From CATOSP01 sp965197545 (GTDB lineage: Bacteria; Chloroflexota; Dehalococcoidia; Lucifugimonadales; UBA3495): DNA of 64,000 nt. Below, in pieces: positions 17,197 through 26,852 of the stretch. Every line of letters begins with the position of its first letter. Within the stretch, counting starts at the first letter, position 1. The notes below the pieces were generated by a model. It had not been told where the DNA came from, ran no database searches, and saw only the letters and a program-made list of their open reading frames with translations. A program made the position numbers and the translations under genes. The stretch lies in assembly GCA_965197545.1 (NCBI GenBank), contig CBDANJ010000008.1:1922001-1986000 (forward strand). Reading direction: 5' to 3'.

Positions 17197-18360
17197 CTAC
17201 TGCTGGCAAGTTGTCTCGCTATCTCCATTGTACCGGAACGTTCTTGCAGATAAGCGAAAGTCGCCGGCCAGCAGTTCTGGCCGAACATCATCGATAAGGG
17301 CTGCTATCCGTTCCATAGTAGCTTCCATATGCATCAAATCGATGTCGTGATTTTTGCCCGTCAGGTCATAGGCAATATAAGCGTATGTCCGTAGTATCGT
17401 TTCAAGCGAACCCATGGCGAGGGACAACGGAACGTCCAGTCCGATATTGGATTTCTCAACCAGGTGGTGTCGTAGATAACCATCGGTGCTTCGTATGCCA
17501 AGCTTGCGACTAGACGCAGCCTTTGATATGTGAGCCCATTTATTTAGTCCATCCCATTGTTTCATGTATTGATTGAGCCTAATTTTGACCTCAGGTGCAT
17601 AATTGTAGTAATTGACCACCACGTAGTTAATGATGTCCTCCATTCCGCGTGGAGGCTTACCATTAGGAAGCAGTATCCACGAATACTGCCCCGGGAATTG
17701 GCTGCTGCCGTATTCATCTTCTATCGTGGATAGTCGTTCTCGCTGTTCTTGTTCCCTGGAACTGCCACGCCTAATCGACTTATCGAGATAATCCGCTTCG
17801 TCGTGGTCGCGATAATGCTTCGCAGTTTCCCCGGTTCGGTCAATTGCGATAACCTTAATATACATTGAGAGCTCAAAAAGCTGTCGTACTGTACTCAACG
17901 CCGTATCAGGGTGGCCTAGCCTGAGTTGAGATAAAACGGAGTCCATAATACGCAGACTGTCGGCGACCATCTCTGATGCGAATTTATAGCGCCAGATTCG
18001 AGGTTTGTCGTTGGGATCGTACAGTTCACCTATCGCCGATGTGACATCAACGAATAGGGCCACGGATTGATCATAGAATCGGCCGGCCATCTCGAACGGC
18101 TCATGCCACTCCCTGTCGAGGTATTTGATTGATACGGCAAATTTCTCCAAGTGATTAGGTTCTTTCGACCGATCCTTTCTATCGCGTTTAGTCTGCCAAG
18201 CGTTCGTCGCCAGAGCGGCCACCAGGCATACGCTTGCCGGTATGCCGACGAAAAACGACGCCTGCCATCGTGGGGAAACGTCCACCGACCAAGACGTTAA
18301 TGCGACCGCTACCGCGCTCAACATGGCTGCGTACACAATCACTGATGTACCCAGGTTCAT
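17197..18360 (-). CDS. DUF5677-like membrane protein
   Basis: A 387-residue protein with two N-terminal transmembrane segments (VIVYAAMLSAVAVALTSW and ASFFVGIPASVCLVAALAT) followed by a cytoplasmic helical domain. HPDTALSTVRQLFELSMYIK and, later, WDGLNKWAHISKAASSRKLG resemble the conserved blocks of DUF5677/HEPN-like proteins (R-x-L-x-E-x and W...H). The function of that family is not known to me. It is the outermost gene of the 12.5-18.4 kb minus-strand block and ends with a Gln-Gln tail at 17197. Membrane anchorage plus a HEPN-like domain is compatible with an abortive-infection role, but that is inference. Confidence 0.6.
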   Translation of the reverse strand: MNLGTSVIVYAAMLSAVAVALTSWSVDVSPRWQASFFVGIPASVCLVAALATNAWQTKRDRKDRSKEPNHLEKFAVSIKYLDREWHEPFEMAGRFYDQSVALFVDVTSAIGELYDPNDKPRIWRYKFASEMVADSLRIMDSVLSQLRLGHPDTALSTVRQLFELSMYIKVIAIDRTGETAKHYRDHDEADYLDKSIRRGSSREQEQRERLSTIEDEYGSSQFPGQYSWILLPNGKPPRGMEDIINYVVVNYYNYAPEVKIRLNQYMKQWDGLNKWAHISKAASSRKLGIRSTDGYLRHHLVEKSNIGLDVPLSLAMGSLETILRTYAYIAYDLTGKNHDIDLMHMEATMERIAALIDDVRPELLAGDFRLSARTFRYNGDSETTCQQ

Positions 18361-18699
18361 AGTCTTGCCTTCGTTTTGATTCCGCGATGCGTCAGACTGC
18401 CGCTTCCATCCTACAGCATATCGCGCTCGCAGCCGTCAAATCCAGCGCGTCAATTTACTGGCCCGCCACCGCCGCTACATCCGCCTCCGTCAGCCCCACA
18501 GCACACAGACCAGCGGGTCTATCCCCCTCCAGCGCAGTGGTCTCCGCAAACGACTATCGGGCCGAGCGGTTTGTGCGGAAAGCCGCCTACACCATCAGTT
18601 TCGCTCCGGGTATCGTTCTGCGTATCAGAGAACCCCAATTAGCCAAATACCATTTGGTCAATCGCGAGGTGTTCATCGGTGCGAATTTCTTGCTCAAGC
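18361..18699. other. Intergenic
   Basis: No gene is supported. The right part probably belongs to the same decayed transposase as 18700-19181 but is too degraded to align. Confidence 0.35.
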
Positions 18700-19181
18700 G
18701 GTAGAGGCCAAAGGGATTGCTCCACGACGGCATCTACACCACGGAGGGCGTACCTACCTGCCTGGGTAAACAGGAGATGGAATACGTCCAGACTGATCCC
18801 ACAACTGGCCATCACCTGGACCGCTGGCAGGATAGCGGCCTCTCCTCGAGAGGCCGGAAGATGGGTTAAGCCACCTGCGGTGATGAATCCTGGGAAGACC
18901 CAGAACAGGACATCAGGCTATTCGGAGGGAAGATCAGGCGTACCAGTCCGAAGTGGCAGGAATCATACGCCAAGCGCTGGAGCGTCGAGCTTGTCTTCAG
19001 TCGCTGGAAGTGTTCCGGCCGGCTTAAACAGTACTGCTATATGGTACTGCCCAAGATACACCTACACGCCAAGATGCAGATGCTGGTATCGCTGGCAGAG
19101 GCTGGGTTTGAATTGCCTGTGCAACTGGCAATATTCCCGGATATGATATCGCCTGATAGCATGTATGCCAAACGGTTTTAG
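18700..19181 (+). pseudogene. Transposase remnant, C-terminal part
   Basis: Reads KGLLHDGIYTTEGVPTCLGK then EMEYVQTDPTTGHHLDRWQD, a stop TAA, and further on KWQESYAKRWSVELVFSRWK and CSGRLKQYCYMVLPKIHLHA. The YAKRWSVELVFSRWK block with a downstream Glu is the C-terminal catalytic segment of DDE transposases (IS4/IS1182 type). There is no N-terminal half and at least one stop and a frame change. It ends at TAG 19179-19181. Confidence 0.55.
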
Positions 19182-19200
19182 AATTGGCAGGGAGGATTCA

Positions 19201-19968
19201 ATGCGGCGTGAATATGTGATTGTCGGATCTGATCAAGTATCGGAGTCCGGAACCATCTATTTCAATGAGGCTGGGCCTTCAGGGACCCGACCGGTCGACT
19301 GGTCCAAGTACAGCACCTTCATTTCCCACAAATCCACTGACATCCGTCCGGCACAAGAAGCGGCTATCGTGCTGGCGAATTCCGGGCTGGTTGGGAGCCT
19401 GTCCCATAAGCCAGGGTCGGTTTCGGATATCGTCAACAAGAGCCATATAGTCGCCATAACTGATTCATATCTATGCGTGTTACGCCAATTATCAAGCTCA
19501 TTGTGACGCCTTACATCTCTCCCCAACTTCATGGGACAGGCTCTTAGATATCTGGATAGGTGGGATCCCAACGTCAGTGGGGATCATCCTGATTTGGAGG
19601 ACTACCTGCGCCAGGTAATCAGAGAAACGCCCAGCATCCTGACTATAGTGTCTGAGGCGACCAATACCTCGTGGTGGGTTCCCTTCGAGGTTGGAGTGGC
19701 CAGAGAAACCGATTCCGAGATTGCCACTTACCTCCTGGTAAACCCGAATGGGCCAGCGTTAGTTCTGCCGAGTTTTCTCCGCAAATGGCCTATCTTGGCG
19801 AGCCCTGCCGAACTCCGAACTTGGTCTGTAAGCTTGGCACGGAACTTTCATGGTGTGGGAACGAGAAGCATCTTATTGGAGGGCATATCTAAAATGTCCG
19901 CACAGGATTATCAAGGAACCGAAGTATCCCGATTGGAACGGACTGGGCGGGTCCGGTTCGTCGATTGA
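19201..19968 (+). pseudogene. TIR-domain protein disrupted by MITE B
   Basis: ATG 19201 follows a strong GGGAGG site. Before the MITE the protein reads MRREYVIVGSDQVSESGTIY ... YSTFISHKSTDIRPAQEAAI; after it, RYLDRWDPNVSGDHPDLEDY, LRQVIRETPSILTIVSEATN and TSWWVPFEVGVARETDSE. FISHKS is the TIR beta-A/box 1 motif and SWWVPFEVGVA holds the conserved Glu of NADase TIR domains. Excising the 149-bp MITE with one copy of its 4-bp target (TTGG/TTAG) restores a continuous ~205-residue protein (NSGLVRYLDRWDP). TIR domains hydrolyse NAD or make cyclic ADPR signals in bacterial defence. The insertion puts a stop at 19504-19506. Confidence 0.78.
19395..19543. mobile_element. MITE family B, copy 2 (149 bp), inside the TIR gene
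   Basis: Inverted relative to copy 1 (9652-9800) and identical to it by eye. Ends GAGCCTGTCCCAT; flanks TTGG and TTAG. It interrupts the TIR coding sequence and brings stop codons in frame. Confidence 0.88.
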
Positions 19969-19973
19969 GGTAC

Positions 19974-20450
19974 CTACCAACCTGTCAGGCAAAGGGACAT
20001 CATAACGAACAAGACCGCAACGGCGACCGCCATACCTGCGTAGAATGGCAATACAGACCAAGAACCAAAAGCTGACCAGTTCTCTTTGGTGCTCACGTCG
20101 CTTCCAATGACGAATAACGCCGTTTGCTCCAACTCCTGACGGTGCAATTGCTTTACAAATTGGTTATAAGACCTGCGGAAGGCTTTCTCTTGGGCAAGAT
20201 ACCGAGTGTCAACGAAACAGAGCAGCACAATGGGCACAACGGCAACCCACAAATAAATTGGTACTTCGGTTCGGGCCACCAAAACCATAATGGCCGCAAC
20301 CAGGGTGGCACACCAAGTCTTGGTCAGCGCGCTGTTGCGCGCCATCCGAGAGATTACGTCTTGAGTCAACTTCAGGTGGCATTCAACTCCGGCGGAGGAC
20401 GGAGTCAGGAGCTCTACTAAATGTTGAACGTCGTCAGTATGGTCTTCCAT
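19974..20450 (-). CDS. Small multi-pass membrane protein paired with the TIR gene
   Basis: 158 residues. An N-terminal cytoplasmic part ends ISRMARNSALTKTWC, then two close transmembrane helices (TLVAAIMVLVA and WVAVVPIVLLCFV), an amphipathic stretch YLAQEKAFRRSYNQFVKQLH, and a C-terminal hydrophobic pair (FYAGMAVAVAVLFVMM). It is a clear paralogue of the protein at 26365-26838: shared blocks are RMA.NS...K.WC.TLVAA..VLVART, D..YLA.E.AF..S.N.FV..LHR.EL. The topology recalls SLATT-type 2TM effectors, but I cannot assign that family. It converges on the TIR gene, 5 bp from its stop. Likely a membrane effector or regulator of TIR signalling; inference from the repeated neighbourhood. Confidence 0.7.
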   Translation of the reverse strand: MEDHTDDVQHLVELLTPSSAGVECHLKLTQDVISRMARNSALTKTWCATLVAAIMVLVARTEVPIYLWVAVVPIVLLCFVDTRYLAQEKAFRRSYNQFVKQLHRQELEQTALFVIGSDVSTKENWSAFGSWSVLPFYAGMAVAVAVLFVMMSLCLTGW

Positions 20451-20785
20451 GATTACTCTTGGTTTGGAGAACCCGTGCTGCTCCGCCTGTCTTCTCCAGG
20501 CTCCTTCGGTTACAGGGCTGCTGATCGGCTGTTCACGCGGTCAGGCGGCAACATGCTCTTGGTTCTTGTTTGTGATAGACAGGAATCTGCGCCCTGCTTA
20601 ACCCCGCTGGGCACCGGTTCCAACTTGGACGCCGATAGCTGTTCAATCTTGCCAGAAACTCCAACTGGAAAGCCGTCGTTTCTCCCAAATGAATTGCTCT
20701 TGATTGGGAATGGACCCTTGGGCGATAAGGTCAAGAATCGGCACAAATGTCGGAGTCTGAGCTGGAGACAACTGGTTGAAAGTCA
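20451..20785. other. Intergenic between membrane protein and hsdR
   Basis: About 335 bp with no supported gene or hairpin. It precedes the membrane protein gene and follows the hsdR stop, so it may hold the promoter of the former. Confidence 0.4.
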
Positions 20786-23700
20786 TCAGCGAGTATCGTT
20801 TTTCTCACCACTTTGGGAACTGCGATGAGCGCGGAGGTACTGGTCGAACAGATGGTTCTTCACTACCTCCCCAAAAGCAGGGTCGTCTGTTATGCGCTTG
20901 TACAGGTCGAAATTGAGGTCGACGATTTCCTGGATGACCTGTTCGACTTTGTGGTCAAAGGTGATACGCACATTCTCCAGCGTGTTGACCTTGGTGGCAG
21001 CCTCCAACGCCGCGTCCTCATCCAACCGTTCCATCATCCTGCTCAGGGTGATGCGGTGTTCAGGACCCAACTCAATGCCGAACCGCTCGTTGAGGTCAGC
21101 AATGATGCGGGAAAGGGCCTCCAATTCCTCCGGGGTGCTTTGCCCTGGTTCCTTGGTTCTTACCGGGTCGAGCTTATCTCCATTTCGTTCCAACGCGACT
21201 TTGCCGCTGCCAGTCTGCTGGATGCGATAGGATTCCATGTCAATGTTCTGCTGGATCTCAAGCGGCAATTCTTCCCGGTCAACTTTGAGCAACCTGCGGA
21301 CGTGCCGAGCGAACACGTAGAGTTTTTCAAGGTCAGCATCCAGGAAGGTAATCACTTGAGCCAAGAACGAATACAGGCGTACATAGTCCGTTACATGGCC
21401 CCGGAAGTCCTGCCGCTCATCGCCCTGAAGCTCTGAGAAGCGTTGAATTGATGGAGCCAGAGCGGCATAAAGCTGGGCTTGGGTTGAACCGGCACCGAAG
21501 AACACTCCGGCAAAGGCATCCACATCCTCATCGGTGAAGACCGGGTAAGTCTTCAGCCGCGTCTGAACCTCGTACAGCAGGTTAGGGTCGGTTGCCTCCG
21601 ACAAAATTGTCGTTTCGTAATAGGGTTGGAAGGCCGTCTGGACGGCATCGGCTTCGTTGGCGAAATCTAGCACCATCGTGCCGGGCTTGCCGGGGTGCGT
21701 CCGGTTCAGCCGGGAGAGAGTCTGCACCGCGTTGACACCGCCCAGCTTCTTGTCCACGTACATGGTTTGCAGCAGGGGCTGGTCGAACCCGGTCTGGAAC
21801 TTGTTGGCTACAATCAGTATCCGGTATTCGGGGGATTCAAATCTCCTGGCGGTCTGGGCTTCCGGTATGCTGTTCATGCTGGCTTCGGTGTAGGACTGCC
21901 CGCCGTCATTTACGGTCCCGGAGAAGGCGACAAGGGTCTTGAACGGATCGCCAAGTTCGGCCAGACGCCGGTCAGCAGCCAGCTTGTAGCGTACGGCGTG
22001 CAGGCGGGAACGGGTCACAATCATCGCCTTGGCCCGGCCGCCGATTTCGCTCTGGGATTTGGCGGTGAAGTGCTCGACCATAATCCGCACCTTCTCGTCT
22101 ATGGCGTGCGGATGCAGGTCCACAAAGGAACGGAGCAGGTAAGATGCCTTGGACTTATCATAGCGCGGGTCGTCCTCAATGGTCTTGAGCAGTCGCCAAT
22201 AGGCCTTGTAGGTGGTGTAGCTTTCCAGCACGTCCAGGATGAACCCTTCCTCGATGGCTTGACGCATACTGTAGAGATGGAAAGGAGCGAAGGACCCGTC
22301 GGGTCGGCGGGCGCCAAAAAGCTCCAGCGTCTTCGGTTTCGGGGTGGCGGTGAAGGCAAAGGTGGAAACGTTGGCCGGTTGCTGCCGCCTCGCCATTTGC
22401 GCCATCGCCGCGTTGTCCAGGTCTTCGTCCTCCGGCGGGGAGACATCGGCATCCTCTGATTCGGCATCCTCCAGGGACGTGCCGGACAGCACATCCTTCG
22501 GCCCTTGTGTTCCCTCGCCGGACTGAGAGGAATGAGCCTCGTCCACGATGAGGGCGAATCGCTGGCCCGGCAACTCTCCTATTTCCTGGGCAATGACCGG
22601 GAACTTCTGGAGCGTGGTAACTATGATGGTCTTGCCGGATTCCAGAGCCTCCTTGAGTTGCCGCGAGGTGGTGTCGATGTTCTCGACGACACCTAAGGTC
22701 TGCTCAAACTGGCGCATTGCCGTCTGTAGCTGGCGGTCCAGCACTCGGCGGTCGGAAATAACGACGATGGAGTCGAAGACCCGGCGGTCGTCCGCGTCGT
22801 GGAGGGTGGACAGTTGATGGGCCAGCCAGGCAATGGTGAAGGTCTTGCCGCTTCCTGCCGAGTGCTGGACCAGGTAGCGTTGCCCCGTTCCCCGCCGCCG
22901 GGCGTCGCTCACCAGCCGCCGCACGCAGTCGAGTTGCTGGTAGCGGGGGAAAATCAGGTATCGCTTGCCCGTCTTCCTGCCCCGGTCGTCTTCCTCCTCG
23001 ACTTCGTGGATGAACCGGCGCACCAGGTCCAGCACGCTGTCCCTTGTCCAGGTTTCCTCCCAAAGGTAAGAAGTCGCGTAACCGGTCTGAGTGGGCGAGA
23101 CGGGCGGGTTGCCGGCGCCGCCGAACTTGCCTCGGTTGAAGGGCAGGAACCGGGTCTGCGGCCCGGCCAGTTGGGTTGTCACATATACCAAATCTGGGTC
23201 AACGGCGAAGTGGGCCAGGCACCGCCCGTAGGCAAACTGCGGCTCCCGAGGGTCGCGGTCCGTCCGGTACTGGCGGATGGCGTCCTGCACCGTTTGGCCG
23301 GAGGGGATTCTTGAGTTCCGCCGTGAAGACGGGGATGCCGTTGAGGAAGAGGGCCAGGTCCAGGCTCTTGTTGCTCCTCTCGCTGTAATGGAGTTGACGG
23401 ACAACCGAGAAGACGTTGCCCCGGTGGAGTCGCCGCGTTTCTTCGTTCAGGCCGCTGGACGGGCGGAAGTAGGCTAGTTGGAACCGGCAGCCCATGTCCC
23501 GGATGCCGTTGCGCAGCACGTCGAGGGCGCCCCGGCGGGTAATCTCGGAGGCCAAGCGCTTGAGGAACTGTTCCTCCACGGCGGCCCCGTGATGCTGGGA
23601 AAGGCGCTTCCACTCTTGGGGCTGGGTCACCAGCACAAAGTCCAGCACGTCTTCCGAGATAAGGCACAGGGCGCGGTCATAGTCTTCTGAGGTTCGCTTC

Positions 23701-23825
23701 CGGTAGCCGCCAGGCGTCATGTCCAAGTAAAAAGCCCGTTCCTCACCAATCAACCTTTCGCCGTTCTGAAGAAGGCAGGCTTCGATGGCGTCTTCAAAGG
23801 CCCGCTCCGAAACTTCTACTTGCAT
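20786..23825 (-). pseudogene. hsdR: Type I restriction endonuclease subunit HsdR, single frameshift
   Basis: From ATG 23825 (MQVEVSERAFEDAIEACLLQ) the N-terminal nuclease domain includes LALFLNGIPVFTAELKN, with the E-x-K of the PD-(D/E)xK site. At about 23306 a CCCC run shifts the frame; SGQTVQDAIRQYRTDRDPRE continues one frame over to the stop at 20786. The helicase motor follows: HSAGSGKTFTIAWLAHQL (Walker A), LIVDEAHSSQSGEG (DEAH box), ANKFQTGFDQPLLQTMYVDK and VQTLSRLNRTHPGK (motif VI). Removing one C gives about 1010 residues, normal for HsdR. A homopolymer error in assembly is possible. The start overlaps the hsdS end by 10 bp, so hsdS-hsdR form one operon. Confidence 0.88.
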
Positions 23826-25150
23826 CCTGCCTCCTCTCTAACGTCAATCCGGCCAGTGACGGCGGCGGAAATGAGGGCACTCCGAAGCTCTCTCAGGTGC
23901 TCGATAGCCTCCCGGACTTTGGCGATGAGGGAATCGAGTTTTGCCGTTTCCCCGTCTAGGAAGGCGGCGATAGCGGTTTGTTCGGTGGTCGGCGGAACCG
24001 GAACGTGAAATCCGTTCAGCATACCCAATGTCAACTGATTAATGGTGGAAGTCATAAACATTCCAGACTGGAACTCGAACAGTGCAGAATTAAATACTTG
24101 ATGCAAGTATTCATTGTGGATACTTCTGTATACGGTCATAAAAGCACCGAATGTCATGCCCGATGAATCGGAATCAATGATTGCGTTCTTTCCTATCAGC
24201 CCGCGGCTTCCACTCCTAGAACAAATGAGAATATCCCCTTCTCTTGTGATAAGTTTCGCGGGAACAGGGCATCCGACATAGACATTATCTTCAAGAACTA
24301 TCTTACCCTCGGATATGTTGGATGCGCGCAACACGAGGGAGCCTTCCTTCTGCCCTACTACGTCATTCGGACTGTACGTTAGACTGATCAGAGCCTCGCC
24401 TACTTCCTTCAACCGCTTGACATCCCAATGGACCGGAATCTCCCCCAGCCACTCGACGCCGGAGTCCTTCATCGGCGCGTCAAGGTCGATGCCCTTGGTA
24501 ACGGCGCGGGTGATGAGGGCGGTACGCTTCTCCTGTAGTAGCTCTATGAGCCGCTCATTCTTCGATACCAGCGCGTCAATCCGGGCTGTTTCCCGGTCCA
24601 AGAAGGAGGCGATGGCTCGCTGGTCGGGGAGTGGTGGGAAAGCAACATCCAAACAGCCGAGTTCGCTCGCGTTGATTGCCGGATAGCTAACTCCCACCGA
24701 GTGAGCAACAACGCGGTCTACAAAGTAAGGCGAGCTTAGGGAATACGCGGCAAATCCACTGTCCAACCCTCGCGGCCGTATTACTGCGAACCCGGTGGAG
24801 ACGATGAGATTGGCATCCGTCGGTTCGATTCGGGCTATTGCTTTCAGGTAGGTGCGAACTGTGGAGATTATGACGTCACCTTGGCGCGCGATGCGCCGGG
24901 CCCTCGAAGGTGCATCCTCGAAAAGCAAATCCTCAGTGCCCTTAATTCCCTCGACGGAATCAACATTCCCGATGTCCACATAGGTAATTTCCATTTCCGG
25001 GTCGGTGGTTTCGGGAAGCGCCTCGTCATTCACAGAAGCGAGGTATTTAAGCCGACGCACTTCCCAATGCGCTGGAATGTCGCCGAGCCAATCGACACCG
25101 GAGGGTATGTAGGCGGGGTAGGGTTTGAGATGGCTGATCGAAGTTGTCAT
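23816..25150 (-). CDS. hsdS: Type I restriction-modification specificity subunit HsdS
   Basis: 444 residues with the two-repeat organisation of HsdS: each half is a target-recognition domain followed by a long helix. First half: VDWLGDIPAHWEVRRLKYLA to PLPDQRAIASFLDRETARID; second half: VEWLGEIPVHWDVKRLKEVG to PPTTEQTAIAAFLDGETAKL. The duplicated WLG-IP-HW and Q-AI--FLD-ETA blocks are the central and distal conserved regions that bind HsdM. Each recognition domain reads half of a bipartite DNA site; the site cannot be predicted here. It is intact and directly upstream of hsdR, but it is separated from hsdM by six unrelated genes. Confidence 0.92.
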   Translation of the reverse strand: MTTSISHLKPYPAYIPSGVDWLGDIPAHWEVRRLKYLASVNDEALPETTDPEMEITYVDIGNVDSVEGIKGTEDLLFEDAPSRARRIARQGDVIISTVRTYLKAIARIEPTDANLIVSTGFAVIRPRGLDSGFAAYSLSSPYFVDRVVAHSVGVSYPAINASELGCLDVAFPPLPDQRAIASFLDRETARIDALVSKNERLIELLQEKRTALITRAVTKGIDLDAPMKDSGVEWLGEIPVHWDVKRLKEVGEALISLTYSPNDVVGQKEGSLVLRASNISEGKIVLEDNVYVGCPVPAKLITREGDILICSRSGSRGLIGKNAIIDSDSSGMTFGAFMTVYRSIHNEYLHQVFNSALFEFQSGMFMTSTINQLTLGMLNGFHVPVPPTTEQTAIAAFLDGETAKLDSLIAKVREAIEHLRELRSALISAAVTGRIDVREEAGCK

Positions 25151-25190
25151 TGAACTTGACTATAGGTCATCGGACAGATGCGGAGACTAA

Positions 25191-25808
25191 TCAAAGCATC
25201 GCCGTAAGGGCGGGGAGCACAGGTGTAAGAACTGTCATGTGAGCAGCCGCAACAGCGACGAAGTCCTTGTAGGCTGCGGTGAAATCACCGCCGTTGCGAC
25301 TGCGCTCCATAACTTCGACCTTTTCAAGCAGCAACGACATGTCGCTCGAATCAGCCATGAATTCCATGATTAAGTCCCGAAGCTGCGCAAATACATCCTC
25401 CGTTTGCTCGTTGATTACACTTGTTGACTCATCTGTTGAATTGACATTTATGTGCGTCTGCGGGCTGTCAGATATATGGACATTGACTGTTCCCGTTCTG
25501 GAATGGGGCTGTTTAGCGTCTTCCCGCTCGCAATCGATTTCGTAATAGCTCTCGATACTACCCATTCCCTTCCATAGGTGTACGTTAGTGAGCCCGAAAA
25601 TCTCCACCTGACCACTGGGTAACACACGTTCAATCCTATCGCTTGTCGACAGTTGCAAAGTAGCATCTGCAACGAATATCCGCCCTTTATCGACTAAAGC
25701 CCGAATGTTTTCCTGTTTGGTTCCATCCTCTCGAATGACAGCGATGGTATCCGTCATGAGGTTTCTCAAGTTGGTCGCTCCTTCGACTAGAGTGGTCAAT
25801 TTGTCCAT
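25191..25808 (-). CDS. Beta-rich protein of a defence-island family, function unknown
   Basis: ATG 25808 gives MDKLTTLVEGATNLRNLMTD; GTG 25820 is an alternative. The N-terminal half (DRIERVLPSGQVEIFGLTNV then HLWKGMGSIESYYEIDCERE) is a small beta domain. A linker with TVNVHISDSPQTHINVNSTD follows, and the C-terminal helical part ends FTAAYKDFVAVAAAHMTVLT PVLPALTAML. I have seen this arrangement (LPSG.V E, then a VNINS-type Asn-rich segment, then an AA.HM...PF.PAL..L tail) in hypothetical proteins of defence islands, without a known role. Its start overlaps the TIR gene end by 13 bp, so it is co-expressed with the TIR protein. Confidence 0.65.
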   Translation of the reverse strand: MDKLTTLVEGATNLRNLMTDTIAVIREDGTKQENIRALVDKGRIFVADATLQLSTSDRIERVLPSGQVEIFGLTNVHLWKGMGSIESYYEIDCEREDAKQPHSRTGTVNVHISDSPQTHINVNSTDESTSVINEQTEDVFAQLRDLIMEFMADSSDMSLLLEKVEVMERSRNGGDFTAAYKDFVAVAAAHMTVLTPVLPALTAML

Positions 25809-26362
25809 CCGTCCGAACACTTACGCCGGGTCCAATTGCGGCCAAAGGGTTTACGTCCGTTGCTGGGGGGCAGCCCTTGCCTGCGGACAAATGCCCGGTC
25901 AATCCACTGGGCAATCTGCGCTGGTGACCACGGTTTCGGCCAGTCGTAAATTGCCGCATACGGGTCGTCCCCTTGGCAATTGTCCCACAGTCTCGGCGGA
26001 ATCAGCCGATGATCTAACGTCGGTTTTCCATGGTCCGGATGATTGGGGAGCAGTATCCCGACCAACCCGCATCTAGGGTTCTTCTTGGTCTTCCGGGTAC
26101 TGGAACCAATTTCCCAGTCAACGTGCTTTCTTTGCCAAGTGCAACGGCCAATTAGCACAATGGTCACGGTTGCATCGGCTATGTAGTCGTCACGTATCTT
26201 TTGCCGGACGGTGGCAACTTTGAGATCCGTATCGTCTATGTTGCCGGTGTCGACTGACCGATCAACTATGCGATTTCCCATCATACGGACGAACCGTTCC
26301 TTGTCTTTGATGTCCTGTTCGTGAAAGCTGAGAAACACCTTGTGCCTGGGTATGTCGGGCAT
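25796..26362 (-). CDS. MTH538/ThsB-like TIR-domain protein
   Basis: 188 residues, DUF1863-type. KVFLSFHEQDIKDKERFV is the first strand and loop (F-S-x-H as in ThsB/MTH538 proteins), TVTIVLIGRCTWQRKHVDWE the third strand with the usual I-G-x-x-T-x-x-x-x-x-V-x-W-E run and the conserved Glu, followed by GLVGILLPN and a C-terminal region with PPRLWDN...YDWP...IAQWIDRAF. ThsB proteins of Thoeris systems use NAD to make a signal that activates a partner effector. It starts 2 bp from the end of the membrane protein gene (26365) and overlaps the beta-rich gene, so three genes form one unit. Confidence 0.8.
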   Translation of the reverse strand: MPDIPRHKVFLSFHEQDIKDKERFVRMMGNRIVDRSVDTGNIDDTDLKVATVRQKIRDDYIADATVTIVLIGRCTWQRKHVDWEIGSSTRKTKKNPRCGLVGILLPNHPDHGKPTLDHRLIPPRLWDNCQGDDPYAAIYDWPKPWSPAQIAQWIDRAFVRRQGLPPSNGRKPFGRNWTRRKCSDGWTN

Positions 26363-26364
26363 CG

Positions 26365-26838
26365 TTACACCGCTCCTTTTGTCAGTGGACTGTCAGAGGG
26401 GATAATCAGCAGCCAGGTGAGGAGTATCGTAACAGTAACCAACAGGTAGAACGGCCATACCGACACCGAACCCAATAGACACCGACCGACCAGTCGCCAC
26501 CCCATACCTGTCGGGACTACCCGGTAAAGGTCAGACGAGTCCAGTTCGCCTCGGTGCAGCTTGCCGACGAATGTGTTCTGGGACCTGATAAACGCCCGCT
26601 CCAGTGCCAGGTAGTAAGAGTCGAGGAAAAGGAACAGCAACGTAGGAACCAGAGCTATCAGAGCGTGTTGCGGCTCCCCTGTCCGCGCCACCAATACCAA
26701 AGTGGCGGCAACCAGGGTAACGCACCAAACCTTGCAGGAGCGGCTATTTTCCGCCATCCGGTTTATCACGCCCTGCATGATGGTCAGGTGGGCCTGAACG
26801 GCGGAAGAGTTCTCATTCAGTGGTTGGTTCTCGATCAT
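26365..26838 (-). CDS. Small multi-pass membrane protein paired with TIR genes, second copy
   Basis: 157 residues: cytoplasmic N-terminus ending VINRMAENSRSCKVWC, two transmembrane helices (TLVAATLVLVART and ALIALVPTLLFLFLD), an amphipathic YYLALERAFIRSQNTFVGKL segment and a C-terminal hydrophobic pair (VWPFYLLVTVTILLTWLLII). It shares about half its residues in the core with the protein at 19974-20450. It lies between two TIR genes on the same strand with almost no spacing, a stronger sign of functional linkage than the convergent copy. Possible membrane effector of the TIR signal; no pore or enzyme motif is visible. Confidence 0.72.
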   Translation of the reverse strand: MIENQPLNENSSAVQAHLTIMQGVINRMAENSRSCKVWCVTLVAATLVLVARTGEPQHALIALVPTLLFLFLDSYYLALERAFIRSQNTFVGKLHRGELDSSDLYRVVPTGMGWRLVGRCLLGSVSVWPFYLLVTVTILLTWLLIIPSDSPLTKGAV

Positions 26839-26852
26839 ACCAGTTTGCTCAC

